From an uncultured Gemmataceae bacterium (GTDB lineage Bacteria > Planctomycetota > Planctomycetia > Gemmatales > Gemmataceae): DNA of 64,000 nt. Positions 1 to 9,113 of this stretch are shown piece by piece. Position numbers and translations under genes: made by a program. Where the stretch lies: assembly GCA_937923405.1 (NCBI GenBank), contig CALDUY010000007.1:186001-250000 (forward strand), given 5' to 3'. The stretch's first letter is position 1. Every line of letters begins with the position of its first letter. The notes beneath the pieces were generated by a model, which was not told the DNA's origin, did no database searches, and was given only the letters and a program-made list of their open reading frames with translations.

Positions 1-2
1 CG

Positions 3-569
3 AGCCTGATTCGGCACTGTCTTTCCGTTGAAGTTGCTCTGCGTGCTTACGCCAACCAATTAGGAGAGGACGTCGAAAAATGGGGGATTGTTGGCTTGTT
101 GCACGATTTTGATTACCAGCGCTGGCCGGATCCCCCCCATCATCCCCTTCAAGGATCTCAAATCTTACGAGCTAAAAACTATCCTGAAGACGTCATTTAT
201 GCCATTCTGTCTCATGCAGACTATCTGCCCGATTATCCTCGTGTGCATCGTTTGGACAAGGCTCTATATGCGTGCGACGAGATCACTGGATTGATTACTG
301 CGACAGCACTGATGCGACCAACTGGCATCTCCGACCTGACCGCGTCGAGTGTTCGCAAGAAGATGAAGAAAAAAGAGTTCGCCCGAAATATCAATCGCGA
401 GGACATCGAACGCGGCGCGGCCGACTTTGGTGTGGCTCTCGACGATCACATCCAGTTCGTCATCGAGGCTATGAAATCAATTGCCCACGAACTGCAACTC
501 ACCGGGAATGGCTCTACGGAGAACGCCTCCTTCGCAACGGATCTTGGAACCATCGATACGGTTCGTTAG
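3..569 (+). CDS. HD-domain hydrolase-like protein, 5' truncated by window edge
   Basis: The reading frame is open from the first base, so the start lies outside the window; 188 codons are visible. The early residues carry a His in RHCLSVE and, about 25 residues on, the paired metal ligands LLHDFDY. These are the first parts of the HD phosphohydrolase metal site. A later His (LSHADYLPD) fits the third ligand position. Such small HD proteins hydrolyse phosphate esters or nucleotides, but the substrate cannot be told here. It ends in TAG and an XRE regulator starts 10 bases downstream, probably in the same transcript. The C-terminal 30 residues look disordered. Confidence 0.75.
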   Translation, partial: SLIRHCLSVEVALRAYANQLGEDVEKWGIVGLLHDFDYQRWPDPPHHPLQGSQILRAKNYPEDVIYAILSHADYLPDYPRVHRLDKALYACDEITGLITATALMRPTGISDLTASSVRKKMKKKEFARNINREDIERGAADFGVALDDHIQFVIEAMKSIAHELQLTGNGSTENASFATDLGTIDTVR

Positions 570-579
570 CATCGACAGC

Positions 580-1149
580 ATGTCTGAGAAACCGATCGAC
601 ACTACCGAACTAGCTGAAAAGATCAAGCGTCTGGTCGAAGAGCGCGGCTGGAATCAAGAGGATTTCGCTCGCATCGCCGATTTGAACCGTCATACTGTTC
701 GACAAATCCTCGGGATTACCCCAGGGCGCAAACTTCGCAACGCAACAATCACTGCCTGCGCGCGCGCCCTAGGTTTATCCGTACATGAACTGCGTACCTA
801 TCCGCTAGATCGCCTTTTACCGCGCATGGTTGAGAGAGCAGTCGGACCCGACGAAGTGCTTCGCCGCAAGTACGCCGACATGACTCAGCCCGAGTTGAAA
901 CTCTGGGTCGAACGCAACCCAGATCGAGCCAAACAGCTTACCCTCGAGGAACTCGACGAACTGATCGCGATGCAAGGCAGTGAAGGTCCACTAGCGGCAT
1001 TTGGGGTCGAGGTGTTCGTTCAGCGAATCGAACGTCGGCGTAAGCTGGTCAAACAGTTGTATGTCCTTGTAGGCACAGAGTACCTGGACTTGATCGAACT
1101 GTTTCTTGGGTTGATCTACGACAAGGTCCGTCCACCTTCCGAGTCTTAA
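580..1149 (+). CDS. XRE-family helix-turn-helix regulator
   Basis: A 189-residue protein. Its N-terminal 65 residues fit a Cro/CI-type helix-turn-helix: an opening helix (ELAEKIKRLVEERGW), then NQEDFARIADLNRHTVRQIL as the two-helix DNA-reading motif. The rest is helical, charged and unrecognised. The frame is open upstream to 481, but that extension overlaps the HD gene and looks random. The ATG at 580 begins exactly at a natural N-terminus (MSEKPIDT) and is preferred. It lies 10 bases after the HD gene and overlaps by 4 bases the end of the convergent YbaN-like gene. Probable DNA-binding regulator; target unknown. Confidence 0.75.
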   Translation: MSEKPIDTTELAEKIKRLVEERGWNQEDFARIADLNRHTVRQILGITPGRKLRNATITACARALGLSVHELRTYPLDRLLPRMVERAVGPDEVLRRKYADMTQPELKLWVERNPDRAKQLTLEELDELIAMQGSEGPLAAFGVEVFVQRIERRRKLVKQLYVLVGTEYLDLIELFLGLIYDKVRPPSES

Positions 1150-1589
1150 ACCTGCTCCGGTTCTGCTGAGGAGTCGACTGACTCACGAATCACCGGAAGA
1201 CGGATAACTACAACCGCACCGATGCTGGCCAACCCCACTAGCATTAGCACCAATTCCCAGCGCAATCGTCCTAAAATTGCACTGCAGAGCACCGCGATAA
1301 CTAACATCGATAGTGCAAGAATCTTGACACGAGGCCGTACCGCACGGTGCCGGTGCCAGTCCTGTAGCATTGGGCCAAAGAGTCGGGATTCCAGCAACCA
1401 GCGATGCAATCGCTCGGAGGAACGAACAAAAAAGTAGCTTGCCAATAGGAGAAATGGCGTCGTTGGCAACACCGGAAGCATCGCGCCGAGTACGGCCATT
1501 CCCACAAAGAATAGCCCCAATCCGATGTAGAGGATGCGCCAGAGCCCTGTCACCGCGCGCGGATGGATGTCCTTTTGCTTAGGCTGCAT
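1146..1589 (-). CDS. YbaN/DUF454-family inner membrane protein
   Basis: A 147-residue protein with the DUF454 pattern: an N-terminal hydrophobic segment (GLGLFFVGMAVLGAMLPVLP), the conserved TTPFLLLASYFFVRSSERLHRWLL region, then two further hydrophobic segments near residues 90-130. The TTPFxLLA motif followed by an aromatic and Ser-rich stretch is characteristic of this family, whose molecular role is unknown. It is convergent with the XRE gene, with stop codons overlapping by 4 bases. The C-terminal tail is short, acidic and presumably cytoplasmic. Confidence 0.8.
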   Translation of the reverse strand: MQPKQKDIHPRAVTGLWRILYIGLGLFFVGMAVLGAMLPVLPTTPFLLLASYFFVRSSERLHRWLLESRLFGPMLQDWHRHRAVRPRVKILALSMLVIAVLCSAILGRLRWELVLMLVGLASIGAVVVIRLPVIRESVDSSAEPEQV

Positions 1590-1656
1590 CGCCGCTCTCC
1601 GAGTTAGTGCCTACTAGAATCAGTAGCATACTCGGCTAGTGGTGGTCACGTCCGAA

Positions 1657-3999
1657 TTACCGAGAGATCTCCTCAAAAGAGAGATTTCCAATAGGATACT
1701 TCCGCCAGTCCTTATAATCAAAGTGCCACCACTCCGCCTCGTAGACGGTAAACCCTTCCGCTTCCATGACACGTCGCAGTAAATCCCGATGCCATCGCTG
1801 AAGTGACGTCCCACCAATATAATCCGGATAAGATCGATCCGACATTTCATCATAGCCGCCGACCATCTCGACTGCCTTTCCTGACTTGCGATCGTAAAGC
1901 GTCAGATCGACAGCACAACCGCGATTATGACGGGATCCTTGCTCCGGATCAGCAACAAAGACGCGGAAGTGGGGAGGTGTGGCCTCCCAAAACATCTTCG
2001 TGACCGACCAGGGCCGATAGCCATCGAAGATAAGCAAGCCGTATCCCAACTTCTCCAGTCGACGATGTGCTCGTACCAGAGCCTCGGCAGCTGGTTTTTG
2101 TAAAAATGCTTTGGGAGTACGATAAAACTGCGTACTTAAAAAGTTATTCGTGCTGGCATAGCGAATGTCGAACTTGAGAGTCGTGTCAAGCGTAGCCAAA
2201 TCGATCAGTTCGGGGTCACGAAACAGGATCCCGGATTCCGAGGGCGGTTTGGCTTTGCTAGCTAGTTCACGCAGCTTCTCGATCGGTTGTTGTGGCTTGA
2301 GGCGGAACGTGGAACCGTCCTCACCATCGAGCTTTCTTCGCTGGAAGACAATGCTTGCCGCCTCAACTTGAGTAGCACGTCCTGTCTTGTCGCGAGAAAA
2401 AATTAATTTCTCTCCATGATAGAGTCCAAAATCTGGAGGAAAGAGATAAACATCAGCGGTTTTTTCCTTCAGCGGATAGAGAAAGAACCATTCGATCAGA
2501 ACGTGTAGCTGACCATCTTTTTCAAACACGAACAGTTTATTGTGATCCCAGCCATACTCTCCGATAAGCCCCTGCCAATGGGAAGGGATTGGCTGGGGCT
2601 TCTTGATATCCGTGCGGCGAAAATCCGTCTTGCCAACGCGAAAGCCCTCCTCGATCGGTTCAAAAGTGATGCCCCATCCTAGACGGTCGTCGGCAATTAG
2701 ATTCTTGCCGGCTTGACGCAACTCGACGCGAAAACCGCCTCGGGCCGGCTGCCAATAAAGCCTCCCTGCACTGGCGATCAGATCAAATGAGACAGTGCCA
2801 CTGGTGTATCTGCCTGCCAACCGATTGGCTTGTCCCTCAGGAAGCGGTTGACTTTTAGAGATAGTAGGTAGAGGCGACTTTTGCTTGACCGCCAGCATAT
2901 GTTCTAATGCGACATCAGCGATCCGTGTACTCACGGAATTGGCACAATCGCAAGAGTTCACCACGACTACCCCGAGTTTGTCTTCGGGCAGAGCTGACAA
3001 ATCGGTAGCAAAGCCATAGATCGCGCCGCCGTGTCCGATCCGTCGTCGATCTTTCCAACGTGTGACGGAAAACCCCAGACCAAAGCCTTCCTGAGTGTTG
3101 TTAGTGAACTGCGGCGTCCACATGGTCTCTAACGTTTTTTCCTGAAGAATGCGTTTGCCATCGATCAGTCCACGGCCAAAGCACATCTTGAGAAAGCGCG
3201 AAAGATCGAGCACCGTGGAATACATGCTTCCAGCGGGTGCCATGCCTAGTTCAAAGGTGGGAGCGGGAAATTCTCGCCCGTGATAAGTCCACATCATCGC
3301 CGAAGCAAGCTTTGCCTGTGTCGTCTCGTTCGGCTCAAAACTGGACGAAGTCATACCCAGAGAGACTAGTAATGAGTCAGCAAGATACCTCGCAAACGGT
3401 TTGCCTTGAGTTTGTTGCAGGACATAGCCGACCAACGCGATACCGGCGTTGCTGTACTTAGTGCGAGCCTCTGGCGGATAGACAAGAGTTGTAGCGTTCA
3501 AACTTCTGACAGTTTTACCAAGATCTAAATTATCCGGATCAAAATAGTTTCCAATTGGCGGTTCACGGACTAGCCCCGAACGATGAGCCATCAATTGTCG
3601 TAACGTGATCGGTTTTTTCGGTGCCTCTGGATGAGGTCGAGGAGCAAAATCGGCTAGATACTTAGTGACTGGTGCATCCAGATCAAGCTTGCCCTGTTCC
3701 ACCAATTGCATGACCGCGACATCAGTGAATAGCTTGGAGACGCTACCGACACGATACACGGTGTCTGCAGAAGCCTTCTTTTTTTTGGCGACATCCTCGT
3801 AGCCGAACCCCTTGGCCCAGACAATCTGTTGATCGTCCACCAAGGCGATGGAAAGAGCCGGCAGTCTCTTTTGTTCTACTTCCTCGGAGATGAATCGCTC
3901 CAGAGCTTGTACGGCCTGTCGATACGGAGAAGCCGGGGAGACCTCGCTCTGGGCAAACAAAGACGGAACCAGGGCCAGTAGGATGAACAGAGTGCGCAT
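1657..3999 (-). CDS. Secreted class C beta-lactamase-like serine hydrolase fused to a VanX-type D-Ala-D-Ala dipeptidase
   Basis: The ATG at 3999 has AAGGAG seven bases upstream, giving 780 residues; an in-frame TTG six bases further out is less likely. A signal peptide (FILLALVPSLFAQ) is followed by a serine beta-lactamase/esterase domain (about residues 25-380) with SVSK as the SxxK catalytic motif, YSNAG as the YxN motif and HGGAIYG as the third motif. A linker of about 200 residues follows. The C-terminal 180 residues are a D,D-dipeptidase of the VanX/DdpX family, with zinc-site motifs SRHNRGCAVD and EWWHFDY and the substrate-binding FDGYRPW. Both halves act on D-Ala-containing or small ester/amide substrates, so a periplasmic role in peptidoglycan fragment turnover is plausible. 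The fusion of the two is unusual. Confidence 0.88.
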   Translation of the reverse strand: MRTLFILLALVPSLFAQSEVSPASPYRQAVQALERFISEEVEQKRLPALSIALVDDQQIVWAKGFGYEDVAKKKKASADTVYRVGSVSKLFTDVAVMQLVEQGKLDLDAPVTKYLADFAPRPHPEAPKKPITLRQLMAHRSGLVREPPIGNYFDPDNLDLGKTVRSLNATTLVYPPEARTKYSNAGIALVGYVLQQTQGKPFARYLADSLLVSLGMTSSSFEPNETTQAKLASAMMWTYHGREFPAPTFELGMAPAGSMYSTVLDLSRFLKMCFGRGLIDGKRILQEKTLETMWTPQFTNNTQEGFGLGFSVTRWKDRRRIGHGGAIYGFATDLSALPEDKLGVVVVNSCDCANSVSTRIADVALEHMLAVKQKSPLPTISKSQPLPEGQANRLAGRYTSGTVSFDLIASAGRLYWQPARGGFRVELRQAGKNLIADDRLGWGITFEPIEEGFRVGKTDFRRTDIKKPQPIPSHWQGLIGEYGWDHNKLFVFEKDGQLHVLIEWFFLYPLKEKTADVYLFPPDFGLYHGEKLIFSRDKTGRATQVEAASIVFQRRKLDGEDGSTFRLKPQQPIEKLRELASKAKPPSESGILFRDPELIDLATLDTTLKFDIRYASTNNFLSTQFYRTPKAFLQKPAAEALVRAHRRLEKLGYGLLIFDGYRPWSVTKMFWEATPPHFRVFVADPEQGSRHNRGCAVDLTLYDRKSGKAVEMVGGYDEMSDRSYPDYIGGTSLQRWHRDLLRRVMEAEGFTVYEAEWWHFDYKDWRKYPIGNLSFEEISR

Positions 4000-4098
4000 G
4001 AGCAAGCTCCTTAGGAGAATCTCTTTGGGCTATGGTACGGTTCAGGTTCGACTTGTCTCGCCTAGCCAGGTCACGAAAATAAGAAGCAAGGAGAAGCG

Positions 4099-5403
4099 AT
4101 GAACATGCATGCTGGACCTGGCCCCATCCACACAAATACCCCAGATTGGAATCGACGGCTCGATTTCATCGTCTCGATGATGCGGGAAATGTCACTGCAA
4201 ACCGATCCGCAAGAGATGCGGCTAGCTTATGCCCGGAGGATGCGCGAATTAATGCCCGTAGATGGGGTGGTATCGTTCAGCCGACGTGATTTAGTTTATC
4301 CACGCTATCGCGTGACTCGATGGAGTCGATGGACCAGCGAGATCAATCCGTGGAAGGAAAAAGAGAAATTACCGCTCCTTGAAGGTGGTATCTGTGCAGA
4401 GTGGCTCTACGGTAATGAGCCGCAGTTGTACGCAGATTTCACCGTCTCTCCCGACGATCCCGCATTTGAATACCTACAGGGGTTTCGCTCTGTGGCAGTG
4501 ATTCCCATGTACGATCGAGGAGAAGGACTCAACATGGTCGTTCTGCTTCGCCATGAGCCAGCGGCCTTCTCCCCAGAAGAATTTCCGCAGTTGGTCTGGT
4601 TGAGCAATCTGTATGGTCGAGCCACTCAGAATCTGGTACTCGCCGAGCAACTCAAGGAAGCTTACGCCGAAGTCGAACATGAGTTGCAGGTGATCGCAGG
4701 AATTCAACGCTCGTTGTTGCCCGCGCATATGCCGCAGATTCCCACGCTGAGCGTAGCGGCGCACTATCAAACCTCGCGGCAAGCAGGTGGCGACTACTAC
4801 GACTTCTTCCCACTGGCCAACGGCCAATGGGGCATCTTGATCGCCGATGTTTCCGGGCACGGAACTCCGGCAGCCGTGGTCATGGCTGTGACTCACGCTT
4901 TGTCCCACACCTTCACTGGCGATCGGGACTCTCCGTCGCGCTTCTTGGAACATCTGAATCGAGAATTGTACCGGCTTTACACTTCCAAGAGCGATAACTT
5001 TGTCACCGCTTTTTACGGTATTTACGATCCGAGTAATCGTCATTTGGAGTATACTTCCGCTGGCCACAATCCCCCTCGCTTAAAACGCTGCGACGATGGT
5101 ACACTGGCTTTGCTCGACGAAGCCGGCGGCATTCCATTAGGCATCGCGCCTCGTCAGAGTTACCCCACGGCCCAAGTGCAGTTGCGTCCTGGGGATCAAT
5201 TAGTTCTTTACACCGACGGCATCACCGAAGCTTATGATTCCAAGGGGAACATGTTCGGATTGTCTCGGCTAGATAAAGTTCTGGAAAACTGCTCGGTTGG
5301 AGCCTCGGATTTGCTTCGCGCCGTCTTGGATGCTCTGGAGGACTTCGCTGCCAGCGCTCCGGCGCACGACGATCGAACCCTTCTAGTTCTCAAAGTGCAT
5401 TGA
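4099..5403 (+). CDS. GAF-type sensor with RsbU/SpoIIE PP2C serine phosphatase domain
   Basis: A 434-residue soluble protein. Residues 15-180 look like a GAF-type sensor domain. A coiled linker (LAEQLKEAYAEVEHELQVIAGIQRSLLP) then leads into an RsbU/SpoIIE PP2C-like phosphatase domain (about 200-434). Metal-binding acidic motifs are intact: GGDYYDF, IADVSGHGTPAA, LYTDGITEA and the terminal HDDRTLLVL. Family members dephosphorylate anti-anti-sigma factors in partner-switching pathways. No anti-sigma or STAS partner lies next to it, so the target must be elsewhere. It diverges from the beta-lactamase/VanX gene and is followed closely by a small membrane protein. Confidence 0.88.
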   Translation: MNMHAGPGPIHTNTPDWNRRLDFIVSMMREMSLQTDPQEMRLAYARRMRELMPVDGVVSFSRRDLVYPRYRVTRWSRWTSEINPWKEKEKLPLLEGGICAEWLYGNEPQLYADFTVSPDDPAFEYLQGFRSVAVIPMYDRGEGLNMVVLLRHEPAAFSPEEFPQLVWLSNLYGRATQNLVLAEQLKEAYAEVEHELQVIAGIQRSLLPAHMPQIPTLSVAAHYQTSRQAGGDYYDFFPLANGQWGILIADVSGHGTPAAVVMAVTHALSHTFTGDRDSPSRFLEHLNRELYRLYTSKSDNFVTAFYGIYDPSNRHLEYTSAGHNPPRLKRCDDGTLALLDEAGGIPLGIAPRQSYPTAQVQLRPGDQLVLYTDGITEAYDSKGNMFGLSRLDKVLENCSVGASDLLRAVLDALEDFAASAPAHDDRTLLVLKVH

Positions 5404-5425
5404 TTGTGTGAAAGGATCTCACCTC

Positions 5426-5764
5426 ATGCAGAAGCAAGTTCAGAAACCCTGGTATCAGCAACCGATCTGGCTCGGTTTGCTCGGGCTATTGATTATGTTG
5501 CTGGGCTGGAAGCTGTCCATCTATAAGCCATACTCGAACGCTATAGCGACGGTCGCCGAACTTCAACAAATGACCGAGGACCAAGAGTTGGTCCAGCGTT
5601 TGGATCAGGTGGCTCGCGCAGCGCCTCGCGAGCCTCCCTACAAACTTCCAGGACTGATGGCGTTTCTGGCTGGGATGATGATGTTCATCTCGGCAGGGGT
5701 CGCCATGTATCAGTCACCGCCGATTCTCTCCACAGATGAATCTGAACCAGAGAGCGAACCTTAA
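5426..5764 (+). CDS. Small two-helix membrane protein, unknown function
   Basis: A 112-residue protein. A GTG at 5408 is in frame, but AAAGGA at 5411-5416 sits at ideal distance from the ATG at 5426, so the later start is chosen. It has a hydrophobic helix at residues 13-33 (LGLLGLLIMLLGW) and another near 76-95 (LMAFLAGMMMFISAGVAMY). The polar segment between them is about 40 residues, and the tail is acidic with a repeated ESEP end. I do not recognise a family. It starts 22 bases after the RsbU-type phosphatase and is probably co-transcribed; a membrane anchor or partner role is possible but not shown. Confidence 0.6.
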   Translation: MQKQVQKPWYQQPIWLGLLGLLIMLLGWKLSIYKPYSNAIATVAELQQMTEDQELVQRLDQVARAAPREPPYKLPGLMAFLAGMMMFISAGVAMYQSPPILSTDESEPESEP

Positions 5765-5792
5765 ATCGATTTAACGACGCAACGGATAATCC

Positions 5793-6278
5793 TCACGACG
5801 GAACAGATAATCCCAATGCCTTGCGTTTCTCAATGATGAACGTCAAATGATGTGGAATGTGACGTACTGCTAACTGAAGAATGCGTTCTAGCGAGAGTTC
5901 CCCGCGCTCGCTATGTACCCCCGTTCGTTGCAGGATCTCAGCGGGTAACGCATTGAGAATGCGCCCCATCTGAGACCGCGTTAGTTCGATTAAGCGCAAT
6001 TCTTCTTCCAGATCGCGTTCGTGGTAAGCTAATCCCTTGGCAAAAAGGTTTTCATCCGCGCCGAGCAGCTGTGGTTTGTCATGGGTAATGATTCGCTTCA
6101 TGCGATCGGCGAGAATGGGTTCAAAGTCGGAGAGATGACAGATAACTTCAAGCGTACTCCATTTATCCGGGATTGGACGAGCCAGCAATTGTTCGCGAGT
6201 CATGTCCGACACGACCTCACGCAAAGCACGAGGCCCAACAAGATAATCACCGATCAATGGATTCATGGCGTCACTCAC
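5793..6278 (-). CDS. DinB-fold (DinB_2) protein
   Basis: A 161-residue protein of the DinB/YfiT four-helix-bundle superfamily. The three expected metal-ligand histidines are visible: HLSDFEP in the second helix region, and the RHIPHHL pair near residue 140 that typifies DinB_2 proteins. The WSTLEVICHLSD segment is the usual family signature. Members include metal-dependent thiol transferases, but most are uncharacterised and the substrate here is unknown. It is convergent with the small membrane protein and co-directional with the LptB-like gene, which ends 36 bases upstream. Confidence 0.78.
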   Translation of the reverse strand: MSDAMNPLIGDYLVGPRALREVVSDMTREQLLARPIPDKWSTLEVICHLSDFEPILADRMKRIITHDKPQLLGADENLFAKGLAYHERDLEEELRLIELTRSQMGRILNALPAEILQRTGVHSERGELSLERILQLAVRHIPHHLTFIIEKRKALGLSVPS

Positions 6279-6314
6279 AACAAAAGAATTCCGGCGACGC
6301 CGATTATCTTATGT

Positions 6315-7421
6315 TTAGGATGCTCGCCGCTCCAGTCGTGAGCGCAGCAGAGCTAATTGCTGAAGCCGATCCCCTTCTGGGGCATAAGGATCGAAGGGGA
6401 CGCCAGGCCAAATGCGATGTAGGGTTTCATAAGCTCGACGTCGCAATTCCATATCGCGCCAGGCCAGAGCCTCAACCAGAGCTGGAATGGCATTGTGTCC
6501 TTGGGCAATCAACTCCGCTGCCGCAGCCTGAAAATCATTAGTCCTGAGTCGATCGAGCAAAGTTTGCATGCGATCTTGTTCGACATAAGAACGCAAGGCT
6601 GGCTTTGGTCGCTGCGGAGATTCAGCGGGCGACGACGTAGAAACAGGACTGGAAGTCGGTACGTCGTGGAACGTTAAACCTTCCGCTGTATGACCAAGGT
6701 AGGTTCGAATGGCCTGCTCGTTACTGGCGACTTCTCCGGGAGTGCCCTCAAGAAATACTTTGCCTTGATGAATCAGATAAACCCGATCCGTTACAGTCAA
6801 AATCTCACGAGCTTGATGATCAGTGATTAAGATGCCGATATTCTGCTCGCGCAGCGAACGAATGATCGACTTGATATCCGCAATAGTCGGTGGGTCGATC
6901 CCAGTGAATGGCTCATCGAGTAGGATCAACAAGGGGTCACAAACCAGACAACGAGCGATTTCGAGTCGGCGTTTTTCCCCACCAGACAGACGAGCCGCGT
7001 TATTTTTTCGCACATGGTTCAGGCCGAACTTGGTCAAGACCTGATCGGTCATGTCGTGACGCTCTTTTCGCGTCAATTTCCGACCTAAAGTTCGATGTTG
7101 AGGCATCGCCTCAAGAACGGCGAGTATGTTCTGCTCGACGGTCAATTTGCGAAAGACGCTCGTTTCCTGGGCGAGATAGCCCATGCCCAACCGGGCGCGA
7201 CGATACATCGGAAGTTGAGTCACATCCTGGCCGTTGAACATGACCCGGCCTTCGTTAGGCGTGATCTGGCCCGTCGCCATGCGGAAACTGGTCGTCTTGC
7301 CTGCTCCGTTTCCGCCCAGCAGACTGACGATCTCTCCTAAACCGACCTTAAAACTGACCTGATCGACGACCTTCCGACTCTTATAATACTTGACCAGGTT
7401 ATGGACTTCGAGGATCGCCAT
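6315..7421 (-). CDS. LptB-like ABC ATPase with C-terminal HEAT-like extension
   Basis: The ATG at 7421 is chosen because GGAGGG lies just upstream; the frame is open 18 bases further. The first 240 of 368 residues closely follow LptB, the cytoplasmic ATPase of lipopolysaccharide export: Walker A GGNGAGKTT, signature LSGGEKRR, Walker B ILLDEPFTGIDP, and the LptB-typical GYLAQETSVFRKLTVEQN stretch. LptB is normally about 240 residues. Here a 125-residue tail follows: a Pro/Ser linker, then helical sequence (residues 280-368) resembling HEAT repeats (AIPALVEALAWRDMELRRRAYETL). It is the last gene of the rpoN-side block, and in many bacteria lptB also lies beside rpoN. Function in outer-membrane glycolipid transport is inferred. 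Confidence 0.85.
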   Translation of the reverse strand: MAILEVHNLVKYYKSRKVVDQVSFKVGLGEIVSLLGGNGAGKTTSFRMATGQITPNEGRVMFNGQDVTQLPMYRRARLGMGYLAQETSVFRKLTVEQNILAVLEAMPQHRTLGRKLTRKERHDMTDQVLTKFGLNHVRKNNAARLSGGEKRRLEIARCLVCDPLLILLDEPFTGIDPPTIADIKSIIRSLREQNIGILITDHQAREILTVTDRVYLIHQGKVFLEGTPGEVASNEQAIRTYLGHTAEGLTFHDVPTSSPVSTSSPAESPQRPKPALRSYVEQDRMQTLLDRLRTNDFQAAAAELIAQGHNAIPALVEALAWRDMELRRRAYETLHRIWPGVPFDPYAPEGDRLQQLALLRSRLERRAS

Positions 7422-7499
7422 CCTTGGCCCTCCAATCAAGTCAGTTGTCCGATGCGGGTATACTCCGCTCCCTGCTCGGGAACAAGGTCACGTCTTTGC

Positions 7500-9065
7500 T
7501 CAAGACTTCGGCGTAGCCATCCAGTCTTTGCGTTCTCTAGAAGAAGGAATATTCGCTAGTTGACGATATTTAGTAATTGTGCGCCGTTTGACGGGGCAGC
7601 CAGCTTCAATCATCTTCTCGACGAGGGCATCGTCCGAAAGAGGATTCGATTTATCTTCTTGTTCGATGATTTCCAACAGTTTCTGCTTCATCACTTCCCA
7701 AGCGATCTCTTCGCCATTGACGGTTTTGCCTCCGCCGAAAAACCGTTTCAACGGAAAGATGCCTCGCGGAGTCTGTACCCACTTGTCATCGACCGCCCGA
7801 CTTACTGTCGTAACATGAACCCCGACCTGATCGGCGATTTGTTGCATCTTCAATGGCTGGATATACTCAGGCCCCTTTTCCAGAAACATCTTCTGATGTT
7901 CGATAATGGCTCGGGTCACTCGTTCCAAAGTGTTGCGGCGTTGCTCAATCGATTCCTGCAGCCACTGTGCCGACTGAATCTTCCGCTTCAGATACTCTCG
8001 CACCTTGGGATCAGCTCCCTTGTCTTTATAGGCCTCAATGTAGCGCTTACTGATGTAAATATTCGGTAGCCAGTCGTCGAGCAGCCTAATCGTGTATTTG
8101 CCATCTTCTTCTCGTTCGACGGCGATGTCAGGAACGACGTAGGGAATATTTTCGGCCACGAACCCAGCACCTGGCTTAGGATTGAGATGCTTAATGATCT
8201 CAATAGCTTCCTTGATGGTCGCGAGATCAGCCCCCGTGCTTTTCTCAATCGCCGGTAGGCGATTGTGCGGAATGTCTTCCAAATGATCGAGAATCAAGCG
8301 ACGCACCAGATCTGCATGTTCGGTCTCCGGCCCCACTTGCAGCAATAGGCATTCTTTCAAATCACGCGCGCCAACTCCCGGAGGATCGAGCTTCTGCACC
8401 ATATAGAGAGCTTCTTCCACCTGTTCTGGAGTGACCGGCTCATCGAAACTGGCGGCGAGTTCCTGCATGGTCGGTACGCGACGACGAATAGGCCGCTCAG
8501 GTTTGTAGTTGGGATCGAGCAGCATTTTCTGATATTCCGGATCCGTTTCATCCGGAACACTCAGAAAACCGTTGTCGTCCAGGTGAGCAATCACATGCCG
8601 CAGCAGTCGTTGGAACGTAGGCGGCATGTCAATGAATCCAAGTTGGTCGGTTAGATAATCCTGCAAGGACTGAGGGCGAGAGACCATATTCTGCATCGCA
8701 TCGTGTTTGCGGTCGATCTCTTGCTCAATCCCGTTTCGCGAGGGGCGATGCTCCTCGTTGAATACGTCCTCATAATCCCGACTCAGAGCATCCAGGCGGT
8801 CGAAATCAAGTTCATTGTTGGTATCACTGACCAATTCTCGATCGCCCGGATCGCGGTCGTCGATTTGCTCTGGAGCCTCGTAGTCCGGATCATCAATCGA
8901 CGGTTCTTTCAGCTCTAAAACAGGGTTCTCATCGAGTTCTTGTTGGATACGTTCTTGCAGATCCATGACCGGCATCTGCAGAATTTCCATGGACTGGATC
9001 ATCCGCGGGGCCAGGCGCATTTCCTGGCTCATCCGCTGACTGAGGGTTGCATCCATCCGCATCAT
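7500..9065 (-). CDS. rpoN: RNA polymerase sigma-54 factor
   Basis: A 521-residue sigma-54. The N-terminal region I is glutamine/leucine-rich (LAPRMIQSMEILQMPVMDLQERIQQELDENPVLEL), as needed for activator-dependent control. An acidic region II spans about residues 50-110 and the core-binding domain about 130-380. Near the end lies the helix-turn-helix (QQIADQVGVHVTTVSRAV) and the RpoN box, here read as RRTITKYRQLANIPSSRERK. The protein directs transcription from -24/-12 promoters with AAA+ activators. The ATG at 9065 has GAGGG at good spacing. It lies 48 bases after recR and upstream of the LptB-like gene. Confidence 0.96.
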   Translation of the reverse strand: MMRMDATLSQRMSQEMRLAPRMIQSMEILQMPVMDLQERIQQELDENPVLELKEPSIDDPDYEAPEQIDDRDPGDRELVSDTNNELDFDRLDALSRDYEDVFNEEHRPSRNGIEQEIDRKHDAMQNMVSRPQSLQDYLTDQLGFIDMPPTFQRLLRHVIAHLDDNGFLSVPDETDPEYQKMLLDPNYKPERPIRRRVPTMQELAASFDEPVTPEQVEEALYMVQKLDPPGVGARDLKECLLLQVGPETEHADLVRRLILDHLEDIPHNRLPAIEKSTGADLATIKEAIEIIKHLNPKPGAGFVAENIPYVVPDIAVEREEDGKYTIRLLDDWLPNIYISKRYIEAYKDKGADPKVREYLKRKIQSAQWLQESIEQRRNTLERVTRAIIEHQKMFLEKGPEYIQPLKMQQIADQVGVHVTTVSRAVDDKWVQTPRGIFPLKRFFGGGKTVNGEEIAWEVMKQKLLEIIEQEDKSNPLSDDALVEKMIEAGCPVKRRTITKYRQLANIPSSRERKDWMATPKS

Positions 9066-9113
9066 GTGGTCATCCCTCGATCCCTCGGCGATTTAGCCGA
9101 TCATCCTCTACCT

